Shown one piece after another: positions 27,101 through 39,100 of a stretch of 64,000 nt of DNA (the first letter of the stretch is position 1; the number at the start of each line of letters is the position of its first letter). The position numbers and the translations under genes are program-made. The DNA comes from Owenia fusiformis (lineage: Eukaryota; Annelida; Polychaeta; Sabellida; Oweniidae). Under the pieces are notes generated by a model that was given only the letters and a program-made list of their open reading frames with translations, was not told the DNA's origin and ran no database searches. The DNA lies in the NCBI GenBank assembly GCA_903813345.2, contig CAIIXF020000011.1:23357754-23421753 (forward strand). The letters are read 5' to 3'.

Positions 27101-30100
27101 TAATATTTTCTTTTACCGGACATATTTTAATTTGTATAACTATCACATATATGAGGATAATATGAAAAGTGAACCACTAAAACTTATCAATATTCAGGTT
27201 TAAGGGAATTTTGTAATACCCTGCCATGTTATTTCCCCCCGAATCAGCCCCCTGGTGGCGATCATGCCAGGCTTTGCAATACACATTGTCACGGTTATAG
27301 CAGTCCTAATCGTAAATTTATACATTATCACTCTCATACCTGAACTAGCAATACTATATTACATTGCCACGGTCATGCCAGGCCTTGCAGAACTATATAA
27401 CATTGTCACGGTCATGCCAGGCCTTGCAGAACTATATTACATTGTCACGGTCATGGCAGGCATTGCAATATAATACAGCATTGTCGCGGTTATACCAAGC
27501 TTTCATTATAACATTACCGCGGTCATGGCAGGATCCTTGCGCTACTTAAAAACACTGAATAACATGGTGACGGTTACGCCAGGCATTAGTCTTGCAACAG
27601 ATAGGGTCTCGTTATGATAATAGAAAATGATTAGAAGCTAGAACAGTATCTCAAGTAAAGGTAGAGTCAATATCTACAGCAATTTGAGTCAAAAATTATA
27701 AATTGACTTGAGAATATAAAGACAGATTCTTAAACCGTTTACCCTGGTTCAAAATTGCAGTCAGAGAGAATGTATCAAAATTTTGAAGCTTGGAACCAAT
27801 GAAATAAGGAAATAACCAACCTGTTCAATGTGTTAATGCTGCAATTCTAAACGATTTGTACCTTCTGATGTCCACAATATGTAGTTAAAAGTCCAGGTGT
27901 ATTGTAATCGCTCAATTTATTACCCTGAAAATATGTTATTGTAGATATAAAAACATAGTTTTTACCGATTTGGAATCGAAAATATGGCATCCATTTTGAA
28001 AAATCTAGGTCAATTAACTGACATGTTTCGTAGATCCTAGGCTCAATTAAGCGTTTGTACTTACTCATTATGAGGTCCATGGGTAGTCAGATATACAGCA
28101 TACATATACAACATAGTAAATCTGCATGAGTACCATTATATTCAACCTAAAAAGGTCTAAATGTTCAAAAGCAAAAGTTTGTAATGCACGGCGGAACCGG
28201 AAACTGACGATCGCTCTTCAATTGTGAAACAAGAAAATCGAAAATAATGATCTAGGTTTGAAAGTAATTTTAAGTGAGTTGCACGTATTCTTCACAAAAT
28301 GTAAGTCGATAAAAATGTTTCCCATATCGTCTTGTATCATTTAAATACCACTTTGAATCTCAGAGCAGGGGGAGATGGTTTTCTGCCAGTTTTTTCGAAA
28401 AAGTTTTAATTTCTTAAAAAATCGCTTGAAAAAAATTCGAATTGTTTCGAAAGCATTTCAGCTGCATTTTCACGAGCTTTGAGTCATATCCACTCTAATG
28501 AACTAAGTTCTAGACTTATATAACTCAAAACTGAAAACAGAATTCAATTTCATCAAAAATTCACAAAGTTAGGAACAATCAAAAATGGCTGGGTGATTTG
28601 GGGCTCTACCGACGAAATCGAAATATCGGACTTTATGACGTCCCGGCGGAAGTAGAAATCGGCCTAACCGAAGCACATTTGCGGCTTGGATCTCCTGCTG
28701 TATAAGTTGCCGATTCTGTGACGCATTGTTACTCCCCACATAAATAGTTCCGGTATTGTCCTTTTCAAAGAATCCTCGTGGGATTGTGGAGGGTAAGTGC
28801 TTTGAGTTGGATCATTGTAGTTGATGTTTTGAGGGCAGGGTTCTGATCATTGTTGTTGTGGTAGATATGTGGAGCAGGTTCCAGGTGCTTTATTGTAGTT
28901 CATATGTCTGGAATAAGTGCCTTTGGAGTCTGATCAGATCCTCTAAGGAGATTGTCCAATTCAAGATCACTTAGGATGGCCTTGAGGTTTTCGTCAACGC
29001 TAAGTCCAGTGTGTCATCCATCTGAAATCAAAACATATATGCCAATACAATGTCCAGATAATCATCACAGTTCCACCTAGACATAATAATTGGAAAGGCT
29101 GGAAAAAAATCACTGAATCTGTATATGTGAACGGGATAGCAACAGACTTATATGGTAGAACAATCTCCCGATCCCCGTGAAGTGTAATCTTAAATGTCGC
29201 CCAATCTACAATCAGAAATGAATGCATGTAATTATGTTCCTCTTGTACCAAACCTCGCCCTGGCTGTGCACTATATCAATTAAAATCCGAAGGATTATTC
29301 ATGAGATGTAATTAACACATCGGACAGAATATGTGGATAAGTGCATTTTCCTCGAACTGCATCGTAGTGATTTAGCGTGGGAACCGGCAATGTTCGAACT
29401 GCCCGTGTGAACAATAATGTAAAGCCTTCCCTGTGGTATATATCCCTAAAATAGAAAGCGTTATAATCCACAATATCAGCAAAGCAACTAAAAGGGATAG
29501 TATTAACTTTTGCGGGTAGCGTAAAATAAGAGCAATGATAAAAATATTAAACAAGGAAATGATTACTATATCTAGTACAGTGTGAATAGTATACTGAAGA
29601 CTACGTATAGGAATTACATAAGGTCCGAGTGAGAAAAATAAAATCTGTTAGTTGTTTTGAATCCCTGGATCACCCCGTCTAAATTTAACGTGAGATCGTT
29701 AGAGGTTTTGAAAGCGGTTATATAATTATCCTCCTGAAAGGTACATTTCATTGGGTGTGCTAAAAATAATTATGACTCAAATGACGTATTTCTGATGATA
29801 CCCTATCGGAAACGATTGAAAATGTAGGTCAGGTCAAATGACGTATTTACACTCAATTACTCATCGATGTTACAGGTGTTGAAGAATCATTTAGATCTGT
29901 AGTAGCAATGAGCGATCATCTTCATATAATTTACATGCTAATTTGATGGATAGTATCACACATATATTAATTAAGGTGAGGGTCTGTATAGATTAGTTTG
30001 TGTGATGTAGCAATTATGTCAAGGAATTGACCATATTCGTGCATTACTTTCTATGTTTAATGTATCATTGATACCGGAATTGACACGCGCTGATCATTAG

Positions 30101-33100
30101 GACTTTTAGTAAAATACGTGTTTATTGCCGGGTTGATTGTCATGATAACAGTGAATTAATAGTGAGTGAAACATTATTCAATCGTCTTAAACTCTTGACG
30201 ATATGTAAATTCCATCTTGTACTCAATATCATAATTAACTCTTAATATTACCATATAAGCATAAAATGTATCGATAGATCCAAATCTGGTCTTAGATTGT
30301 AAAAGCGACTTTACTCAATTCGCACAATTTCCATAAAAAACATTGACTTATGATTCACGTATCCATTGTCCATTTTCGAATTTCTTTGAACCTTTCCTCA
30401 GTACTGCGTGAAAGAGTACGAGCTCAAAAGAACAGGAAATTGTTTTATCTTGCTTAACTTAACTTAAATCATTTTTTTTAAACTCTTCGCTTCACATAAC
30501 ATTCTCCATACAATTCTCGTTTTAACATATAAAGTTGGCCTTTTCTTATGATTCCTTTAAAAAATTTCTACCACTCGACCAAAGTACTGGATTTTAGCAA
30601 TTGGCAATATTCATCCATAATTCCCATCCTACTGATGGTCAATTTGAACATTTCTTGAAACTATTCCTCAATACTGTGGAAAGAGTACTAGAATTCAAGC
30701 AACTGAAAAAATCTTTGGTTCAGCCTACAAGTGGCGAATATTCTCTACATAAATACATTTCCCATTTTTTCTACCACTCGATTAATGTACTCAATTCGAT
30801 CAATCATATTCATCTTAGTACTATGGTAATTTGAACGTATCCAGGAACTATTCGTCAGTACTGCGTGAAAGACTACTAGCTCAAGGAGATGAAAGAACTT
30901 TTTCGTTTAACCTACAGGTGGTAATATTTTCCGATACATTTCATGACAACTCGATTAAAGTACTCAACTCAATCATATTCATCTTAGTACTATGGTAATT
31001 TGAACGTATCTCCGGGCATTTGGTCAGTACTGAGTGAAAGACTACGTGCCCGAAGAGATGAAAGAGTTTTTGGTTTAACCTACAGGTTGTCATATCCCCT
31101 AATTCCCATGGCTTATTATCTTTGCCTTCTGATAACTTTCTTAACTTTCATTACATATTCATTGTATTTCTATAGCGCTTTCGTTTATCTTATCTCAGTT
31201 CCTCATTAATTATTCTGCTTCCTGGCCCTAACTCATAATACTTAATTCAACAAGTTTCTATATACCCTATATATCTTAGTCATCTTAAACTCTCATCTAA
31301 TATACGTATATTATTAACTTCGGGGATCCCCTTTACTGCTCTATCAAACAACACACCTTATTCTCTGCTTTGTCTCTTTTTGTTTCTCTCGGCCTTTCTT
31401 CATTTAACAAACAAAAACCTTGGAAATGGATACATGAATCAAAGTACCGAACTTACAGTATGTGCTTTAAACTTCTCGGAAAAAATGTTTGTGCCTTAGC
31501 ACTATGTGTATCAATCCTGTGCTTGATGTGCGCATCATCAGAACACGAGCGGCCAATAAAGGCAACTTTAATTGACACCTAACCCAGGTTAAAGGAAAAA
31601 ATATCTGAATATTTCTAAGGAATATTAGGAATTTTGCCGTCTACAATTTATTATCATTTTGATAGATTGGTTGAAATAGTAGTTTGCTTTAAATAAATCA
31701 TAATGTTCATACTTCCATAAATAATTCTGTTATTTGTATCTTTTTATTGTTGTTTTGTTTATTTGATTTTGTAAAAGTTCCGTTGATAAAAGTCATTTAC
31801 CCTAAAAAATTAACTAACAAAGTTTTTTTTGTTGATTATGCTCTATAGTTACGAATATTCTAAGTCCAAATAGTTGTTTCGACAATCTATATTTTTGAGT
31901 TCAATAATTCTAGCAAAGTTATAAGTCCAATGTCGATGATATTGAAATATGATAATTCTCTAAGTCCAAGAATTTTAGCTAGTTATGGAAAGTTTTACAA
32001 GTCCCAAAGTCAAATTTAATAATTTAAGATAAAATCTCTAAGTCCATGAATTTTAGCTAGTTATGAAAAGTTTTATTTGTGTACAATACCTTTAACATTA
32101 ATAATAACATATAACATATAGATACTTGGGTCATAACAATTCTTCCTCTATTTGCATTTTACTTTTCCGTCGGCCATATTTGACCCAATTCCGGTTCATG
32201 AATGACACAGTCAATTGTGTTATGTAGCGCGCGTAATTGCGATTGATAATTAGTGGACATTTCACCTATTTTGGAGGTAAGTTCCTGCATCAGATCAAGT
32301 ATCTGCGTGTCAGCATTTGAATTAATTAATGATACTTGGGGCGCAGAATTAGTGTTTTCATCATTTGCTGCTATTTGGTTTATGCTTTCACCCAATTTTG
32401 CCTTTTGTTCAGCTGTATCTATATCACCAGGATCCTGACTTATTACAAAATTACGTATTGCGGGTCGTAAATTGGTAACAAAGATATCTAACCTTTCCTC
32501 TGGAGTTTTATTTAAATGTGAACATTTTAAATGAATGTCTGCTGCATAATCAGCTACTGATTCGTGTTCCCCTTGTTTGCGATTTAATAACGTTTGTTGT
32601 AGGACCCATCGTGGTCTATTTTCAATAAATCGGGCCTTAAATAAATTTTCTAATTCTGGCCATGTGCTAGGTTGTGGAGTTAATTCTGTAAACCAAATTT
32701 CTGCAGAATCCTTTAAAAAATGGGGAAATATTAGGGCCTTTTTATTAGAATCCCATACATTAAGTTTAGCATACGCATTGAATTTGTTTAACCAATGTTT
32801 TGGATTTGTGTCAGATTCCCTACCAGAAAAATGATTAGGTTTTATACTTACATAACCCATGCTTTTCGTCGCCGCTGGAGCAGAGGCTCGTGCATTCTCC
32901 GGAATGGGAAAACGTGCCATGGCTTCGTCGTGGTTTTTCCGTATCTCCATCTGCGCCTGTCTCTGGGTTTCCATCATTTCCTCCAGAACACGAATTTTCT
33001 GTCCCATCTGGGAATTCCTGTCTACGTTTTCAGTGAGTTCTGTTATTTTTTCACTCAGTGACTCCCCGATCTGTCTGTCACCTTCTAACCGTCTCAACCG

Positions 33101-36100
33101 GTCTTCAATTGCTTGGTTCCGCGTGTTGGTTGATGTCATATTGTTTTCCCCCGATTAACACCAAAACAAAGCAGCTCCACCAATTGTTGTATGGGGTTTT
33201 CTTCTTAGATTCAGCCCCACCCTGAATGAAATTATATTTGCCCCGGGGATCGTGGTGCAATCGGTTACTCACAACAGACCATTATGTTCCCCAATATTCT
33301 AACTTGTATTCCATGATTCCCAAATAATTGTAACGGACTTGTTAATTATAATTAAAACAAATATTTTTATTCCAAGCTTTACAGTTCTCTAATTAATGCA
33401 ATAAGTACATTTATCTCAACTGATCAAATGCTTTACCAGTTGTATGTCTCTTCATAAATATTTCCTAATATTGAACATCAATCATATCAAATCTTAAATT
33501 CTTAACTTTCAATTCTAGATTCTCGACTTCTTAAACTTCTCAAACTTCTCAAACTCCTCAAACTCGCTTGGCCTGTGATAATTATATAAAATGATATCGA
33601 TGTGAGGTTGGTAAAGTATATTTTAAATTTTACAAACATATATGTTTCATGTAAAATGCAGATCCTTGTTGAATGATTTAATTCCTATAATATATCCGCG
33701 CTTGTTAAATAAAAGATTTTCTCATACAAATAATGAATAATAAATATGAATTGAAAATGCTTCGTTAATCGTTCTATCTCTCTCAAATTGCCTTATTCCG
33801 AGAGCCGCAAAAATTACCCGTATCAAATTTGTTTCCCCTTTCTCCCTCTTTCCATGTTTCCAATCCATTCACAGATCCCCTCAAGATTCCCCATTTCAAG
33901 TCCGTTCCCAGTTCCGAGTTTGTTTCGAGTTCCCCGTTGGTTCCGCGCTTTCGATCCGTTCCCAGTTCTCCCTGAATCAAGTCTAAACTGCCATTTATAT
34001 ACCCGTAAGAGATGCTATTCTTAGCTACGGGCCGCGTGACGTAATTTACGTATGAAAGTAGAATTGATACAAGAATGAATCATAATCGGAAATGATTCCA
34101 TTTATGGTATTGACCGGAAATTATGCCTAATAAGGAAGATGAGTAATAGTTCTTCTATATGTGAGATCGGCGGTAATTTTTGAATCAAAGAAAGTGTACA
34201 CTGTTTGAATTTTGAGTTACAACATATCTAACTACGCGAAATAGAATTTTAGCTTAAGTCCCAATTAGTCAAGGAAGAGCAATAGGCCCGCATTTATTGA
34301 TAATTTTCACCGCTGAATAAAAGTCCATATCTCAAAACGTATTGAGACCCCTTTTGTGAAAAGCTAGCATAATTTAAACATTTGTCATTCCAATATAAAA
34401 GTGATTCATTTGTAGCATTTATCTTATTAATACCTGAGAAACAATACAAAACGTCGATACACTGATTACATATTTTTGGGTATTGATAAGAAAAATAACC
34501 TCAAACTTATAGCTTAGAAACCTAAATCATATATTTAAAATCATTTTGTATTATTTTCTGTTGCATTGTGTACTCAAAATTGGGATTTAATTTTTTGGTG
34601 ATTTTTTTACCTCTGTTAATGGCAGGCATAATTCAGCCTAAAAGCCGGAAGTATATGGAACAGTTATAATAAAAATTATTAGGGAACATATGTAGGTATG
34701 TTTATGTAAGGTCAAATATCGCTGCGCTATAGTGTGCTACCAACTCCTTTATTAGACGTCCTAGAGATTTCTTACCATGGACTATTATATCAAAATCCAC
34801 ATAGTTTTCGCAGGAAGTAATCTATTGTCATTTCTCATATTTGAATTATCAGATGTTCGACTCTTTCGGTTTGAAAATTTATTAAAAACTATTGTACATT
34901 ATTGTGTAGCATTTGCATTTGTTCGACTTCACTTCTTAAAAGAGAGCTTCGTCTTCACTCTTTCAGTTTACAGATCTTTGATCTCGACGAGCCAATCAGA
35001 GCTCGTCGTCGAAATACGGACGAATTTTTATACATGGCCATTTCCTCTAATAAAAGGTCAGTGTGGTCGATGTGAAATGATCTATGAATGCGCTGTCACA
35101 GGCACCGATCGTGGGGGCGGGGTTGCTAAACTGTAACATAGTCTATGCTAGGCAGAGGGTAGTTCATAACTAGACTTGGCGGGTAATTATTTTGGGTTTT
35201 CATGAGAACATTTTTCGCTAGTTTGATTTAGTTTCTGAGTTATTTTAGATGTCAATTTTTAAGGAATGGTCGGTGAATAGATATATCGAACTAGGTGCTC
35301 CCAGAGATAAACTTGTGCTTGGGATACCTATGTATGGTAGATCATTCAAGTTAACAACTCAAAGTACAGCTATAGGTGCCCCTACAGCTACCTGGGGAGC
35401 TCTTGTAGGCCCTTACACTGCGGAAGGGGGCTTCCTCTCATACTACGAGGTGAGTCGTATTTTTTGTTTTACTCGTATGTTAGACATAGTTCATATCTAT
35501 ACCTTTTTATTTTATTTCTTTATTTCAAATTATTACAATAAACACAAATACATTAGCGGCTTTGTAAGGTACATTATAAGCCACTTTTAGGATGATGATT
35601 CACAAAACTAGGTCTGCAAACGATCTGATAGTAATGATACTATAAGCATAATAGGTCACTAGACTGCCTATATGGTTGGGCTAGCACGATTCTCTTGCTA
35701 GTGGCCGGTTCTTAGCCCTATTTGCAAAAGTAACGTTACATAATGGTTATGTAATCCATTGTGTACGATTATGTAATATTATATAATAGTAATAAAGATT
35801 ATCATCATTATAATTTGCCAACAAACATGAGTTGTTATGTCAACTAGTCATATATTTTTGCTTAACCCTGAGTGCCAAGGAAACCAGAATGATCCAGCTA
35901 CATAAATGTAATTAATGTAATTAAGTGTTTTATGTAGTGAGAATGTAGTTTCAAAATCGACCTGTCAGTCATAGGCTACTCATTAGCCATCTAACCAATG
36001 GTGTACCAGTATGGATTATGTTTCTAAAGTATGGGGTATGGGCTAGGCCAGCATCTACTTGGATTTTAATTGACTAGCTATAGCTGATCCGTCAGCTATC

Positions 36101-39100
36101 AAAATTATTCTCAAGCTTACTTACAACTTTTCAGTTGCCACCCATTCCCCACCACCTCCCAGGGTTCTTAGCCCTATTTGCAAAAATAACGTTACATAAT
36201 GGTTATGTAATCCATTGTGTAAGATTATGTAATATTATATAATAGTAATAAAGATTATCATCATTATAATTGAGTGCCAAGGAAACCAGAATGATCCAGC
36301 TACATAAATATACTATACTAAGTCCAAATCATAGTTCAAATGGTGAACACTGTTCTCGATCTTGAATAAATAAGTATTGTTGACTTTTGCCGAATTATAT
36401 CTTTTATTTTGTCATATAGGTTTGTGCCAAAATAAAAGCAGGATGGACATACGTATACGACGCTCAGCGAGAAGACCCTTGTGCTTATTCTGGATCGAAT
36501 TGGGTGGGGTACAGTGATAAGTACAGTGTAGCGAAGAAGGTAATTATTTTACCAGAACAATGGACATTTCTAATCATTTGAACTTCGCCATTTGAATATC
36601 TTAAAATAGTGTTCCTCATATGTATGATGAATCTACAGCAATATAATTCACAAGAGAGTGTATTGTTTATATATTTTTGAATTATAGGCTGAATTCATCA
36701 TAGACAAAGGCCTTGGAGGTGCCATGATATGGGCCCTGGACCTGGACAATTTTAACAAAGATTCATTATGTAACACGGATACAGAAGATTACACCTTGTT
36801 AAAGACTATAAATAACGTTCTCGGTGGTGCAGTAATCACTACAACAACAGGACCAACCACGACAACTGAAGCAGGTATAAACACAGAAACATCCACCCAT
36901 ACAATCGAATCATATCATCTATTGTTTACGATGTTCCTCTTACAGTTTCAGAGAACACATAGGAACAACTTTTCAAAGAAACTTCCTAAAATACATCACA
37001 AGTCTAGATTCTTTCATTCCGGTTTTTTGAAAATGCCTTTGAGTTAAAAAGAGCCAAACAATATTTGTAGATTGGATGTGATGACCGTTCTAGCTGATTC
37101 CATTCCTTCTGTTTCCGTACATATAAACCAGCAAAACATTCGGTATTACTTTAGATAGAAAATGTCAACAACTCTAATTGATTTTTTACTTCTGCATCCA
37201 CCGACAATATAGAACTGTAACATTTTCACGGCACGTTTGTTTATAAATTCCCGTATTGTAGCCCTCAATACATGTACATTAATCTCTTTCAGGTGCATCC
37301 ACGACCACCCAATCAGCTCCCACAAATGAAGGTAAAATTTAACATTTAAGAGTACAAGCGGGACAACAAATCCTTTATATCCCAAACAATTATATATCCC
37401 ACCATTCAAGAATGATGCATTATATTTGATTAGTATATGTTAAACAAAATTCTATAGCATCTATGATATCCACATGTTTTTTAATGATGGATTTTGATAA
37501 TCATGTTCATATATTTGCCATAGATATAGATTTCCAAATCAATTGTTTTAAGACTCTCTTTGTGGCTCTATAAACTTTATCTAAGATGGAGGAAGAGCAC
37601 ATTCATTGCTCGGTTAATATATTTTTATAATTACTTGCTTTATCCAATCGTTGCCTTGTTTCTGTTCCATCGTATAGTGTTTGTATGCCCAAGTCAAGGT
37701 TACCGCTTGTACGAGGATCCAAACGACTGTGCTAAGTTCATAACATGTCTCGATGGCAACAATTTGGGCACCCAGTCCTGCCAACAGGGACTGCTATTCT
37801 GGGAGGACAAGCAATGGTGTGACTACCCAAGCAATTTTGAATGTGGTAGGAAGATAAAAGCCTACTATATAATTAACTTGAGATGTAATATATCAATCAT
37901 TCTAACTGATTTCATTACTTCTGTTTCCATTGATAAGGCAACCAAAATTTAGTAATACCTTTTCCTCAATATGTCTACCATTCTAACTGATTTCATTACT
38001 CAATATGTTTTCATCAATGGAGCAGCAAAACAAAGTTATTAGTTGAAACGGAATATAGCTGCCATTTTTATTGATTTCATTACTTCTGTTTTCATCAAAA
38101 GCCGACGAATATTACTTCATTTGAACACGTCGAACATTCTAACTAATTATATCTGTGTTCATCTATCATGTCTCTGAGCTGGTCAAAAACCGTATGAAAT
38201 GTGTCGAATATTCTTACTGATTTAGTTACGTTCAATTTTCATCAACTAGCTAGCCATTACTTCTGTAATGAGCCAGTAAAAGATTTAGTATTATTTCTTT
38301 ATGGAATATGACGACCATTTTAATTGATTTCACTGCTTTAGTTTCCACCGACGAGGCAACTTTGCAACCTTCTTTACATTCAAACCAGTCTTATTCCTTT
38401 CAGGTGCAAGCACTGGCACTAGCCCATCAACGCCAACCACCACCCAATCTGCTTTCACAGATGAAGGTAAAATATTAGTCTCATAATTTTGAAGTATGTC
38501 CTCTAGAAAATCCACGTGGTGGATTTTAATAATTATGCCTTCATCTTATTTTGCTAGGTATTGTTATAAGAAATCAAGTGATTGAGTCACCATATGATAA
38601 TTTCCATTGGGCTACTATTATTGATCTCGTTCATTGGCTGGTTGATTTAGATATATATCCAACACCTCACATTTTGTATGATACACCCAACCACTTATTT
38701 TCTGTTCCACTGTACAGTGTTTGTATGCCCAAATCAAGATCACAGATTGTACCAAGACCCAAACGACTGTGCTAAATTCATAACATGTCTCGATGGTAAC
38801 AATTTGGGCACCCAGTCCTGCCAAGTTGGACTACTCTTCTGGGAGGCCAAGCAATGGTGCGACTACCCAAGCAATTTTAACTGCGGTAGGAATATAATAC
38901 CATAAGAAAATAAAATGATTAATTGTAACAGTTTTGATTATTAATCCAATCCAACATTGAACCCTATCACATATTACATCTTCCAGTTACATCTTAACAA
39001 TTGGACTACTATATTAGATACAGTATCATTAATGTTCCTTGACTGTTTTACATTATTCGAAACACAGGATTATGTCATATCCTAAGGGCTGATGAAACCG

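Larger units (their letters stand above)
17565..34224 (-). mobile_element. 16.7 kb two-LTR retrotransposon with gag and no recognisable pol
   Basis: Two 1040 bp LTRs (17565-18604 and 33185-34224), with no difference noticed by eye, begin TGTTGTATGG and end TTACAACA. The whole is flanked by TATC at 17561-17564 and 34225-34228. Reading is on the minus strand: the gag ORF lies just inside the right-hand LTR after a short leader, and a purine-rich tract lies inside the left-hand LTR. No pol, protease or integrase was recognised in the 14.6 kb interior, which instead holds a satellite, a Tigger element, a minisatellite transposon and other repeats. LTR identity indicates a recent insertion. As a retrotransposon it is incomplete and would need help from another element; it resembles the large gag-only class described in plants. 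Gag suggests Ty3/gypsy affinity. Confidence 0.75.

Noticed and set aside
27255-27549. Open frames with repeated MPGLAELYYIVTV-like peptides
   Set aside because: They arise only from the 39-45 bp minisatellite; there is no start context, and the frame follows the repeat length.
27236-27600. Possible CRISPR array
   Set aside because: Units are contiguous and diverged without unique spacers, and the genome is clearly eukaryotic.
34777-35136. 119-codon open frame on the + strand
   Set aside because: It runs through two dispersed repeats and has no recognisable domain.
38886-38905. Gene 1 ending at the stop just after the second CBM14 exon
   Set aside because: A good donor at 38886 and a later exon with a poly(A) signal are more likely, though the unspliced stop cannot be excluded.
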